DNA of 64,000 bases. It comes from an uncultured bacterium. Lineage in GTDB: Bacteria > Desulfobacterota > BSN033 > UBA1163. Where the stretch lies: contig CALLAL010000034.1 of assembly GCA_938002255.1 (NCBI GenBank), positions 1 through 64,000 on the forward strand, given 5' to 3'. The notes below the pieces were generated by a model. The model did not search any database. It was not told the DNA's origin and saw nothing but the letters and a program-made list of their open reading frames with translations. Positions 25,921-36,795 of the stretch are shown here, piece by piece. The position numbers were made by a program, and so were the translations under genes. Positions within the stretch are counted from its first letter, which is position 1, and every line of letters begins with the position of its first letter.

Positions 25921-26373
25921 TCATTTTTTTATATGAAGCTCTACGACATTTTGAAACTGGCGGACCACATAGTAAGTTTCTACATCCATTCTCAGCAAGG
26001 CACAGGTAGGAGAGGAAACAAACTCCTTCAGATAAGGATGTTTTGAAAGATAGAGCTTTTGGAAACGCCTCTTCTGGGGGCCCACAACTTCCTTCACGCT
26101 CCCTGTGGCCGTTACTGCTGCCGCCTGGTGGAAATCGGCTTCCTGATTCGATCGACTGTCCACCACCATGGCAATCTTTGGGTTTTTAGAGATATTGGCA
26201 TATTTCCGGGTGGCGCGTGTCGTTGCAAAGAGAAGATGTTTCAGGTCCTCCGTGGCCATAAACGCGATCAGGCTCCCATAGGGTTGCGTTTTGCTCTGGG
26301 TGGCCAAAACTGCAAGTCGTTGTGATGAAAAGAGATCCTTCAAAAATTCTTTTAATTGGGCCGTCTTTTCCAT
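25921..26373 (-). CDS. Pyridoxamine 5'-phosphate oxidase-family flavin protein
   Basis: Split-barrel flavin-binding protein of ~150 residues. RLAVLATQSKTQPYGSLIAF near residue 20 and TRKYANISKNPKIAMVVDSR are standard PPOX-family segments. The ATG at 26373 is preceded by AGGGGG; an upstream in-frame ATG at 26388 lacks a good site. The substrate is not known; FMN, F420 or heme binding cannot be told apart. It is 11 bases downstream of the photolyase-like gene and co-directional, probably one operon. Confidence 0.83.
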   Translation of the reverse strand: MEKTAQLKEFLKDLFSSQRLAVLATQSKTQPYGSLIAFMATEDLKHLLFATTRATRKYANISKNPKIAMVVDSRSNQEADFHQAAAVTATGSVKEVVGPQKRRFQKLYLSKHPYLKEFVSSPTCALLRMDVETYYVVRQFQNVVELHIKK

Positions 26374-26384
26374 CTGAATCCCCC

Positions 26385-27848
26385 TCATAATTGATTAAGG
26401 AAAGCGTTAGCAATGGAAAGATGTTGCTTCATACGTTCTCTCCCCATACGATCGATTTGATTAATCATGACCTTCATCCGAGGATTCTTCTTAAAAAAAT
26501 CCCGGTGATAATAGATAAATCTCCAGTAAAGAGCATCCCATATTTTACACCACTCCCCATCCGCAAAATCGCTCATCTTCCGGATATAATGGGATGCGCT
26601 GATGTAAGGTTTGGTTGTAATCAAACCGCCGTCGGCATGTTGGCTCATCCCATAGACATTGGGTACCATGACCCAGTCATAGGAATCGATGAAGAGTTCC
26701 ATAAACCAACGGTAAATCTCATCCGGATCAATCTCGCACAGGAGCATGATATTGCCAAGGATCATCAACCGCTCAATATGATGAGCATAGGCATGTTGAA
26801 GCAGGCGATGGATCACTGTATCCACCGGGAGAAGTCCTGTCTCGCCATTGTAGAACGATTTGGGCAGTTTCCTTTTATGCTGGAAAAAGTTAGTCGTTCT
26901 CTCTTCTTTTCCTCTCAGGACGTAGATAGCCCGCATGAATTCTCTCCATCCGATAACCTGTCTGATGAAACCTTCGAGGGAATTTAGAGCAACGGAGTGT
27001 TCTTTTGCATGGGTGAGCGTCTCTTGAACGATCTGATCGGGAGTCAATAGCCCGATATTGAGCATTGGAGCCAAAAGGGAGTGGAAAAGGAAAGGTTCCT
27101 CTTTCAGCATCGCATCCTGATAGTCTCCGAAGAACCTCAATTTCTCCCCCAAGAAGTCCTTGAACCAACGCTCTGACGCCTCATGGGTGACCGGATAGAA
27201 GAAATCGTCAACCCTCCCGGGATTCTCAGGAAAATTTTTTTCCACGTACCCTTTTGCCTCTTCGACGAAACGACTCGACTCAGGGGAAGGTTTTGCTGGA
27301 ATTTGGACTCCCTTGGAAATCTTTCTCCTATTCTCTGGATCGAAGCTCCACTTTCCACCTACGGGTTTGTCTCCTTTTACCAAGATCTTCAATCTCTTTC
27401 TCTGAGCAATGTAGAAATGGTTCATAGAGAAATGACGGGACTCTTTGAAAAAGCTGAAGAACCAATCCTCGGGGGTCAAAAAACCGGGAGAGGGCAACTG
27501 GTGAACATTCATCCTGCACTTTTGAGCCTCTTTCTTCAGCCTACCCTCGAGCCACCTATCCACAGGGTCTGAAAACCAGATCTCTTCGATCTTATTTCTA
27601 AGAAGGGTCTGAAAAAGATCACTTCCAAAATTAATATACTGAACGCGGTAACCCCGAGACTCAAGCCTTTTCTTATAAGCCTGCATGGAAGCTCGATGAA
27701 GGATTATCTTTTTCTTATGAAATTTGAGGGAGGATCGAACACCCGCAAAAAAAAGGGGCTCTTCCACCAGGAAAATATCCCGTTCCTTTGAGAGTGCAGG
27801 ATGATCCTTAAACAATTGATGGGGAAAAATAAGAGTGGCGGGCTTCAT
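26385..27848 (-). CDS. Cryptochrome/photolyase-related protein (CryB/FeS-BCP-like)
   Basis: Flavoprotein of ~487 residues. The N-terminal Rossmann domain starts MKPATLIFPHQLF, the C-terminal FAD-binding helices include GFIRQVIGWREFMRAIY, MVPNVYGMSQHADGG and TTKPYISASHYIRKMSDF. These are hallmarks of the prokaryotic CryB/(6-4) photolyase group. That group normally carries a 4Fe-4S cluster bound by four cysteines; here only two cysteines (LLCEIDP and EWCKIWD) lie in the relevant part and the CxxC pair is absent, so the cluster is probably missing. The start at 27848 is preferred over 27884 because it fits the family N-terminus. Confidence 0.87.
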   Translation of the reverse strand: MKPATLIFPHQLFKDHPALSKERDIFLVEEPLFFAGVRSSLKFHKKKIILHRASMQAYKKRLESRGYRVQYINFGSDLFQTLLRNKIEEIWFSDPVDRWLEGRLKKEAQKCRMNVHQLPSPGFLTPEDWFFSFFKESRHFSMNHFYIAQRKRLKILVKGDKPVGGKWSFDPENRRKISKGVQIPAKPSPESSRFVEEAKGYVEKNFPENPGRVDDFFYPVTHEASERWFKDFLGEKLRFFGDYQDAMLKEEPFLFHSLLAPMLNIGLLTPDQIVQETLTHAKEHSVALNSLEGFIRQVIGWREFMRAIYVLRGKEERTTNFFQHKRKLPKSFYNGETGLLPVDTVIHRLLQHAYAHHIERLMILGNIMLLCEIDPDEIYRWFMELFIDSYDWVMVPNVYGMSQHADGGLITTKPYISASHYIRKMSDFADGEWCKIWDALYWRFIYYHRDFFKKNPRMKVMINQIDRMGRERMKQHLSIANAFLNQL

Positions 27849-28223
27849 AATATATTCTCTATCGCTCCCTTTAAACCTTAACACGACACAAAGGGATTGA
27901 ATAATATTTTATTATGGAATAATTTATCTTCGCAATCCCAAAAAGTTGATTTCTTAAAACAAAGGAGAATGGGGATGGGAATGGGCTCCCCTGTAAACGT
28001 TCTGATCATCGGGGGAGAGCCGCCGGATCGCAGATGTAGTTAGGGATTGGTTCGAGACATAGAGTTGGAATTCACCCGGAGAGGAAGAATCTCATCGCAA
28101 TGAGACCTAAATGGGGAATGGATTCCTGCCGCTCTGCTCCAAGGAACACACAGACGGGGAGTGCGAGGGTAAAGGTATGGATTGAGGTAGAAGAATATCA
28201 CCCAGTTATTAGGTTCATTAAAA
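27849..28223. other. Intergenic stretch without a recognised gene
   Basis: About 375 bases between the photolyase start and the end of the Fur-family gene. It is AT-rich next to the photolyase (promoter expected) and GC-richer afterwards. No conserved ORF, RNA or repeat was recognised. Confidence 0.4.
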
Positions 28224-28718
28224 CTACCTACCTCGCAGAGGGACTCGTGCAGAAACAAAAGGGGCTTCCCTTCTGTTTGTGTGGTCCTGACACCGATGGC
28301 AAATACCCTCTAAGACCACTCTGATTCTGTTGACAGAGAATTTTTCTTTGATCTCTTCTGGAATGTCTAACTGGTTATATTTTTTGTAATAAAAATCGAT
28401 AATGGCTCCACACTGTTTACAGCGCAGATGATGATGCGGCTCGGCATTTGGATCAAATCTTCTGACATCACCCGACCCCTCTACGATTTGAAGAAATCCC
28501 ATTTCAGCGAACGTGAGAAGGGTTCTATTGACGGTATCAAAAGAGATGTTTGGATGGGCCTCCTTAATTTTTCTATAAATGGCTTCTGCAGAAGGATGAT
28601 CGAAAGAGTTTAAAACTTCTCGATAAATGGTAATCCGTTGGGGTGTGATTTTTAAACCAAAGGCTTTGCATGTTTCAATAAACTTGTCAGTCATTTTCTT
28701 TTTTATTGACTTTTTCAT
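28224..28718 (-). CDS. Fur-family regulator (PerR-like)
   Basis: Metal-dependent transcription repressor of 164 residues. The winged helix covers residues ~10-85 (LKITPQRITIYREVL, ISFDTVNRTLLTFAEMG). The metal site is visible in EPHHHLRCKQCGAIIDF, and a second CxxC (CHRC) near 140 completes a structural zinc site. It is divergent from katG, the arrangement typical of a peroxide-sensing PerR, which represses catalase until oxidised. An AT-rich palindrome just upstream is a likely operator. The C-terminal ~15 residues (Arg-rich) look atypical. Confidence 0.85.
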   Translation of the reverse strand: MKKSIKKKMTDKFIETCKAFGLKITPQRITIYREVLNSFDHPSAEAIYRKIKEAHPNISFDTVNRTLLTFAEMGFLQIVEGSGDVRRFDPNAEPHHHLRCKQCGAIIDFYYKKYNQLDIPEEIKEKFSVNRIRVVLEGICHRCQDHTNRREAPFVSARVPLRGR

Positions 28719-28729
28719 TGGGATATTTT

Positions 28730-28739
28730 ACTAATTAGT
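28730..28739. promoter_or_regulatory. Candidate Fur/PerR operator
   Basis: ACTAATTAGT is a perfect 10-bp palindrome within an AT-rich 19-mer (TTTTACTAATTAGTTGTTA), 11 bases before the regulator's start and ~130 bases before katG. The position suits autoregulation and shared control of katG. Identified by eye only. Confidence 0.4.
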
Positions 28740-28778
28740 TGTTATTCCTATTTAATAAACCCACCAGATAAAGCTTAA

Positions 28779-31037
<2,259 letters not shown>

Positions 31038-31052
31038 AAGCAGAAGAATGAT

Positions 31053-31088
31053 CGGTTGCGGTAACCCACCGATGGGTAACCGCAACCG
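31053..31088 (+). terminator. Hairpin terminator after katG
   Basis: CGGTTGCGGTAACCCA-CCGA-TGGGTAACCGCAACCG pairs over 15 of 16 positions, 16 bases after the katG stop. A T-run does not follow, so it may be a stabilising or intrinsic-like terminator. The next ~350 bases up to the minus-strand permease stop hold nothing recognisable. Confidence 0.6.
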
Positions 31089-31443
31089 AATTGATTGAGA
31101 TCAATGGCTCATCAGGGATATCCTCGAAAACTTTCCTCAAAAGAAAATTAACTCTTCAAGGTGATCTTGGGCTTCTGAAATCGTGTTGACCAAGGCGATC
31201 GGAATGCGATTGTTAGTGGTTCACTTTTTCGAATCATTCGTCGGCATCTCTCTTTTTAACAAGGATGAGATAGGATGAGTTTGGAACCACGAGATGGATA
31301 TACCGGTCCAACAATTCTTCCCAGCATGTCTTTCCGCCATTGTATATGCCGATAAGGATCTTCCCTAAACCACTTCCTTATCGTAACGCTTTAGCCTTGT
31401 GTAAAATCGGACTCAGGAGATGCCCGTTCGATCTTCTCTCATT

Positions 31444-32679
31444 TCAGTTATTAAACCGAAATCGCCATAGCGCAATTCCAAAGAAGAAGGAAGCAAACCC
31501 AAAGAGGATGGACGTTTCGGTCAGAATGTCTTTGACACCAAGGCCCCGGATGATCACGTCATGATATCCAGCCAGCGCCCAGGCATGAGGCGTGAAAAGA
31601 GAAAGTGTCTTCATCCAATTAGGCATGACAAAGGTGGGAACCATTAAACCACCTAAAGCAGATAATGTAACAGCCAGTAGAACCGATAGGCCATTCACTT
31701 GTGCTTCAGTTCTGCCCAGCGTTGCCACTAAGAGCCCCAGTCCATTAGCAGAAGCGGCCAACGCCAAAGAAACGATGACAAAGGCTGGAAATGATCCAAG
31801 CCGAATCCCGAAGACCAGAGCGCCAACGCTGAACATTAAGCCTATTTGAATCAAATTCACAAGATAATAAGGAAAAAGTTTTCCCATGAAGAAAGTGGTT
31901 TTGGAAATTGGTGCAGAAAGAATCCTGAGAAAGGTTCCATCTTGTCTCTCCTTCAAGAAACTTGAGGCTAAGGTCAGCACGATAAAAAAGACCCCAAAGA
32001 TGGTATATCCTGGAACATTCTGTTCGGTTGCAGTAGGACGTCTTCCCACACGATAATTTTTGGGAAATTTATGAATCAATTCTACCCGGGCCCCTTTTAT
32101 CTCATAAGCCTTTTTAAACAGTTGGTTTATCACCCCTCCCAGGCCTGGAGCCAATCCAGCCATCTTCTGAGAGTTTTGGGATAGGGAGGCTAAGAAGGCC
32201 TGATGTTCAAGGATCCCCTCGATGGTTCCTTTGACCGTTGTTAAGAGTTGAACATTCATCGCCGGATCACTGAGCAAGTAAACCGTTGCTTTTCTCTCCT
32301 TGAAATCCTTCTCATTTTTCAACAGGTTTTCTGTGAAATTTTCTGGAAAGAGAAGAGCGAGTGGATAGGTCCCTTTCCGAATGAGTTCCTCAGCCTTCTC
32401 AGAGGTCAAACGTGTTCCCTGATGGGTTTCAATCAGAACGAATCCTTCTAATCGCTTGAGATCGGCGATCGTTCGGTCTGCCAGGGGTGAGTCCGGTGGA
32501 TGAACCACTAAGATTTCGATCGGGTGTCCTTTGCTGCCTGCTTCAAAAACCCCCTTTAAAGCAAAGCTCATCACAAGAATAAAAAAAATCGGCATGATAA
32601 AAAGCAAGGCAAGAGCTTCGCGATCGAGCAGTAAGACTTTCAATTCTTTAAGGGTAATCGCTATCATTTGGCGAAGCAT
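31444..32679 (-). CDS. ABC-2 type transporter permease
   Basis: Inner-membrane permease of 411 residues. One helix lies near residues 20-45, a large extracytoplasmic loop follows (~50-225), then five C-terminal helices. The ABC-2 block LKERQDGTFLRILSAPISK precedes GKLFPYYLVNLIQIGLMF. This YhhJ/DrrB-like layout suits export of a hydrophobic or glycolipid molecule. It follows its ATPase gene by 4 bases at the end of a five-gene minus-strand operon that also holds CrtQ/CrtO-like enzymes. Confidence 0.87.
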   Translation of the reverse strand: MLRQMIAITLKELKVLLLDREALALLFIMPIFFILVMSFALKGVFEAGSKGHPIEILVVHPPDSPLADRTIADLKRLEGFVLIETHQGTRLTSEKAEELIRKGTYPLALLFPENFTENLLKNEKDFKERKATVYLLSDPAMNVQLLTTVKGTIEGILEHQAFLASLSQNSQKMAGLAPGLGGVINQLFKKAYEIKGARVELIHKFPKNYRVGRRPTATEQNVPGYTIFGVFFIVLTLASSFLKERQDGTFLRILSAPISKTTFFMGKLFPYYLVNLIQIGLMFSVGALVFGIRLGSFPAFVIVSLALAASANGLGLLVATLGRTEAQVNGLSVLLAVTLSALGGLMVPTFVMPNWMKTLSLFTPHAWALAGYHDVIIRGLGVKDILTETSILFGFASFFFGIALWRFRFNN

Positions 32680-32683
32680 CTTG

Positions 32684-33625
32684 TTAATCTCTGAGCATTC
32701 TACCTGTCAAATGGATAAACACCGTTTCCAAATTCGGTTCCGAAAGAAAGAGGGTTTTGAGCTTTACCTCGTTGGTCTTCATCAGATCCAGAACCTCTTT
32801 GGAAGACTGCTCGGTTTGGTCTGTTTCGAGGTGAAGAATACTCTTTTGCTCATCCAGAAACGTGACTTTACCAATCCCTTTTATCTGTTCAATTAAATAG
32901 TCCTCAATCACGCCGTTAAATTCCAGCTGGATCATCCCCTTGCCGAAATCTCGAATGAGTTGGGCAGGAGTATCAAGGGCAATCATCTTCCCCTGATCTA
33001 TAATAGCAACGCGATCACACAGGCGTTGGGCTTCCTCAATATAGTGGGTAGTGTATAAAATGGTTACTCCAGATTGATTCAAGGAACGGATGCTATTTAA
33101 AATCGCCCTTCGGCTCTGGGGGTCGACCCCCACGGTGGGTTCGTCAAGGACAAGCAGTTTCGGCTCATGAAGAAGTCCTGTCGCAATATTAAGCCGTCGT
33201 TTCATCCCGTTCGATAAAGTCCCAACAGGTTGCCGGGAGCGATCGGTTAATGAAACCAGCTTCAGGACATCAGTAATACGCTCTTCTAAACGCTTCCCTG
33301 ATAATCCATAGATTCTTCCGAAAAAAGCAAGATTATCACGGGCGGTCAGGGTGGGATACAGAGCAACGTTTTGAGGGACTAACCCAATTTTTGTTTTGGC
33401 TTCCATGGGGTTGGAAAAGAGATCCATTCCATCGATGACAATCTGACCTCGCTGGGGAGGAATGAATCCGCATAACAGCCCGATGGTCGTCGTCTTACCT
33501 GCACCATTGGGGCCTAAGAGACCAAAACATTCTCCTCGATGGATGTCGAAGGTTAACCCTTGAACTGCATCGATCGTGCCAAAGCTTTTCCAAAGATCTT
33601 TGACAAGAAGCATGGAGGAGCTCAT
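32684..33625 (-). CDS. ABC-2 type transporter ATP-binding protein
   Basis: ATPase partner of the adjacent permease, ~313 residues. Walker A GPNGAGKTTTIGLL, signature LSNGMKRRLNIATGLLHEPK and Walker B LLVLDEPTVGVDP are all present, followed by the H-loop TTHYIEEAQRLCDR. The C-terminal ~90 residues are the DrrA-like extension. The ATG at 33625 lies 10 bases after the upstream gene's stop; 33652 is an alternative start. Substrate not known; the operon suggests a carotenoid-derived or lipid compound (inference). Confidence 0.88.
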   Translation of the reverse strand: MSSSMLLVKDLWKSFGTIDAVQGLTFDIHRGECFGLLGPNGAGKTTTIGLLCGFIPPQRGQIVIDGMDLFSNPMEAKTKIGLVPQNVALYPTLTARDNLAFFGRIYGLSGKRLEERITDVLKLVSLTDRSRQPVGTLSNGMKRRLNIATGLLHEPKLLVLDEPTVGVDPQSRRAILNSIRSLNQSGVTILYTTHYIEEAQRLCDRVAIIDQGKMIALDTPAQLIRDFGKGMIQLEFNGVIEDYLIEQIKGIGKVTFLDEQKSILHLETDQTEQSSKEVLDLMKTNEVKLKTLFLSEPNLETVFIHLTGRMLRD

Positions 33626-33635
33626 CGTCAGAATC

Positions 33636-34130
33636 CTATGGTGTCCTTCCAAAACGGTCTAACAGATGTCCAAAGCGATATCGGTTGTACCTTTGCACGA
33701 GGATGAAAGGAATATTTTCGGTTAGGGCATAAAGAATCATAAAAAAGCCTACCCATCTTGGATTCCATAAGAAGAACAGAGGGGAAAAGAGGATGAAGAT
33801 CCAATGCGTTGCCTCCGCACGACAGGTCTCAGCCCTGAAGGTTTCAAAATAGATCTTGCTTTTCCCGTCGAGTTGCTTTTTTCGAAACCCCAGCGTTCCG
33901 AGAAACTTCGCCCCATCTGGAAGATGTCGTTTCCACGTTTTAATTTTAAAAACCTCCTGATAAAGATCTCCCTCTTTTTCCCATCTTCTCCCTCGATATA
34001 GCCAATGATTCGGATTGAAATGGTGCGCCGGAACCCTGACCATAAGGGCCACGACTCCGATGTGAATCACGAACCAGATCACAAAATCAATGACAATCGT
34101 CCAAAACGTGGGAAGATGAATGAGCCTCAC
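33636..34130 (-). CDS. CrtO-like (glycosyl-diaponeurosporenoate acyltransferase family) membrane protein
   Basis: Integral membrane protein of 164 residues with helices near 10-30, 105-125 and 128-145. The motif HFNPNHWLYRGRRWEKEGDL followed by IKTWKRHLPDGA is characteristic of the CrtO acyltransferase family, which acylates glycosylated C30 carotenoid acids in staphyloxanthin synthesis. The CrtQ-like glycosyltransferase gene directly upstream (4-base gap) supports a paired sugar- and acyl-transfer role. No carotenoid synthase or desaturase is present here, so the actual lipid acceptor is uncertain. Confidence 0.75.
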   Translation of the reverse strand: MRLIHLPTFWTIVIDFVIWFVIHIGVVALMVRVPAHHFNPNHWLYRGRRWEKEGDLYQEVFKIKTWKRHLPDGAKFLGTLGFRKKQLDGKSKIYFETFRAETCRAEATHWIFILFSPLFFLWNPRWVGFFMILYALTENIPFILVQRYNRYRFGHLLDRFGRTP

Positions 34131-34134
34131 GATT

Positions 34135-35253
34135 CTATGATTCCCTCATACCGGTCTTAACTTCCCTTCCTTTCCAGCGAACCTTACGCAAGACGAAGAT
34201 ACGCAGGAGGGAGGTCATAAAAACGATCACGAAAAAGATAAGAGGGATCTGGAAAAGAAGGGCGGTTGAGAATCCAAAATTTCCTATTCGGAAAAGCATC
34301 CAGTGAAGTTGGAGGATATAAAGCACATCGATGATAAGCCAACCCAGAAGATCGACCCAATCTCCTAAAACGAACGATTGGACCAACTGTCTGGTCACCC
34401 CCATCCCACCAAAAATCCAGCCGACCACCATGAAGAGACTGATCAAAGACATTGCCTTGGCTCCTGTCCCAAACCCTTTACTAAACCCTTCGATCAAGGA
34501 TCGTAATCCTCCGGGGTACATGCGAAACGTAAGCGTTCCTTTTCCTCCAAAACACTGAACTCCCTTGTTATGTTTTAGAAACTCTTTGCCGATCACGAGG
34601 CTTTCCAAAACCGCATTCCGGGCTTTTTGATGACCTCCGACCTGAAAATAATCTTCCCTCGAGCAGATTATGCAGGGGCCAAAAGCCCCTTTAGGTTTCA
34701 CCCTTGAACCGAAAAGAGTAAAGGCATTGATCCCTGCCATTGTAATAATGTTGAAGATTGCAGAAAGTCGCTCATACAGTTTTTCCATTTTGTGGTAAGG
34801 CTGAATGGATAAGAGTCCCCCCTTTTCAAGATAGGTGAATACGATCTTTTCAAGACCTTCGGATTGAAAGATCGTATCGGCATCTAAAAAGAGAAAGAGA
34901 TCTCCTGTTGCCTGTTGGGCTCCTTGCCAGCACGCCCAATTTTTTCCGGTCCAACCTTCTGGTAGGTCGGTAGATGAAATCACTTTACAACCATTTCTCT
35001 TTCCCACCTCCGCTGTCCCATCCTTGGATTGATCATCGATGACAAGAATCTCATGGGGTTTGAAACGCTGAAGGTGTATGGAAGTAAGTAAATGGCTGAG
35101 GGTTTGCTCTTCATTTCGAGCAGGAATGAGGATAGAGAGTTTTGGAAACGGGAATGAGAGGGGTTTCCTTTTTGTAAGGAAAGGTATGTTCCATAAAAAA
35201 AAGAAACCGAGACACCAGAAGAACAAGAGAAGATAGAATTTATCTGGAAACAT
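34135..35253 (-). CDS. CrtQ-like family 2 glycosyltransferase
   Basis: Membrane-bound GT2 enzyme of 372 residues. After an N-terminal helix, the GT-A domain shows LSILIPARNEEQTLSHLL, a DDQSKDGT block and the DxD-type LFLDADTIF near residue 123. Two to three C-terminal helices (from ~265) anchor it. This architecture matches CrtQ (diaponeurosporenoate glucosyltransferase). It is co-directional and nearly contiguous with the CrtO-like gene, the ABC-2 pair and the upstream epimerase. Confidence 0.83.
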   Translation of the reverse strand: MFPDKFYLLLFFWCLGFFFLWNIPFLTKRKPLSFPFPKLSILIPARNEEQTLSHLLTSIHLQRFKPHEILVIDDQSKDGTAEVGKRNGCKVISSTDLPEGWTGKNWACWQGAQQATGDLFLFLDADTIFQSEGLEKIVFTYLEKGGLLSIQPYHKMEKLYERLSAIFNIITMAGINAFTLFGSRVKPKGAFGPCIICSREDYFQVGGHQKARNAVLESLVIGKEFLKHNKGVQCFGGKGTLTFRMYPGGLRSLIEGFSKGFGTGAKAMSLISLFMVVGWIFGGMGVTRQLVQSFVLGDWVDLLGWLIIDVLYILQLHWMLFRIGNFGFSTALLFQIPLIFFVIVFMTSLLRIFVLRKVRWKGREVKTGMRES

Positions 35254-35276
35254 GGAGAAATGTTTAAACGATTGAT

Positions 35277-36191
35277 TCAGATTGATGAGCCCACAATACT
35301 TTGTAAGGCCTGACGGATATCAGGGTATGAAAAAACAAAACCCTTCTCCATCAACTTCTTGGGAATGACCCGCTGCCCTTCCAGAATGACTGACCCAAAT
35401 TCTCCTAAAACCAGTTTAATCATAAATCCCGGTGCAGGCATAAACGAAGGACGGTGCAGAACCTCCCCGAGGGCTCTGGCAAGATCTCTATTCCTCACAG
35501 GATTGGGAGCACAGAGATTGACTGGACCTGAAATCTCCGGATGCTTGATCAAAAAGATAAAGGCCTCTGTTAGATCTTTGATGTGAACCCATGAGAACCA
35601 CTGCTTCCCGCTTCCAATGGGCCCCCCAATGTATTTCTTGAAAAGAGGAATCATTTGACCGAGGGCACCGCCTTTTTCTCCTAAGACAATGCCAAAACGG
35701 GTGATCACCACCCGAACTCCTTTATCACTGGCTTTAAAAGCTTCCTCCTCCCATTCGACGGCAATGCGGGCTAAAAAATCCGTTCCAGGAGGGGACTCCT
35801 CCGATAATTCTTCGTCTCCGCGAAAACCGTAGTAACCAACTGCTGAAGTGCTGAAAAAGGTAAAGGGGGGGTCACGATGGGTCGGTATGCCCTCCACAAT
35901 ATTCTGAGTGGTAAAAACCCGACTCTCACGAATAGCTCGTTTATGTTCATCCGTCCACTTACTGAAGATGGAAGCGCCTGCGAGATTGATAACCGCATCG
36001 TGATCTTTGATGGACTGTTGCCATGGACCTTTTTGGGTTGGATCCCCCTCTAAATAGGAAATTCCTGGCAAGGCTTTTTTTGCTCCTTTCAGAGAACGAG
36101 TGAGGATCGTGATCTCATGACCATCCTGACTCAAACGGTTAAATAGCTGTGTCCCAACAAACCCTGTGCCCCCCGTCATCAGAATTTTCAT
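35277..36191 (-). CDS. TIGR01777-family NAD(P)-dependent epimerase (YfcH-like)
   Basis: Short-chain dehydrogenase/epimerase of 304 residues. The Rossmann start MKILMTGGTGFVGTQLFNRL holds the GxxGxxG loop. The active-site-like STSAVGYYG and VVITRFGIVLGEKGGALGQM are family hallmarks, as is the C-terminal DUF1731 block near residue 255. In other bacteria YfcH-like genes are often found with photolyase and light-response genes, as here. It heads the five-gene minus-strand operon. The reaction is unknown. Confidence 0.88.
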   Translation of the reverse strand: MKILMTGGTGFVGTQLFNRLSQDGHEITILTRSLKGAKKALPGISYLEGDPTQKGPWQQSIKDHDAVINLAGASIFSKWTDEHKRAIRESRVFTTQNIVEGIPTHRDPPFTFFSTSAVGYYGFRGDEELSEESPPGTDFLARIAVEWEEEAFKASDKGVRVVITRFGIVLGEKGGALGQMIPLFKKYIGGPIGSGKQWFSWVHIKDLTEAFIFLIKHPEISGPVNLCAPNPVRNRDLARALGEVLHRPSFMPAPGFMIKLVLGEFGSVILEGQRVIPKKLMEKGFVFSYPDIRQALQSIVGSSI

Positions 36192-36334
36192 AACTCCCCC
36201 CTTCCCCCTCTAAAGAAGGCTGTGTCGTAATTTCGTTCATTCCGCCCTGAGCCTGACGAAGGCCAACCGGGGCATTATGGCATGGTTACAAGGCAAAGAG
36301 AGGGCAAACAACTATATAAAAGAATAAAAAATTC

Positions 36335-36724
36335 CTACTGTTTGTCTCCGATTAAAGGCAACACTTTATCAATTCGAAAATAGACAAGATACTTGATCGT
36401 ATCTTTATAAACGGTATAGGCAGGACAGCTATCTTTCCGCCGAAGTTGGTCGATAAGAGCAGGGTCTTTCTCTTCCTTAATTTTTGTCAGATAGAGCCTC
36501 TTCCCAGCATATCCTTTCTTCTCTTCCATGAATAGATAGGCAGCATGAATATTGGACTGGAGATTCTTGTGCATTAAACGATCTGCCATAATGAAGGCAA
36601 TGGTCTTTTCAGTAATAAAATGAGGTCTCCCATAAATAGCCAATCCTACTTTGCCGTTAGCATCTGCAGTAGCAATCACACCCCGTCCTTTGGTCTTCTC
36701 AAAATATTCGCTCAGCTTCATCAT
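36335..36724 (-). CDS. Pyridoxamine 5'-phosphate oxidase-family protein
   Basis: Split-barrel flavin-binding protein of about 129 residues. GRGVIATADANGKVGLAIYG and FIMADRLMHKNLQSNIHAAYLF are diagnostic PPOX segments. Either of the first two ATG codons can start it; AGGAGG lies upstream. It is different from the PPOX gene at 25921 and shares little beyond the fold. No substrate can be assigned. It lies downstream of the class II photolyase, same strand. Confidence 0.82.
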   Translation of the reverse strand: MMKLSEYFEKTKGRGVIATADANGKVGLAIYGRPHFITEKTIAFIMADRLMHKNLQSNIHAAYLFMEEKKGYAGKRLYLTKIKEEKDPALIDQLRRKDSCPAYTVYKDTIKYLVYFRIDKVLPLIGDKQ

Positions 36725-36795
36725 ACACCTCCTTTTTTTGAGTGAATAGGAATATTAAAATTATACTAACCTAAAATTTTCCAAAAAAACATCAT

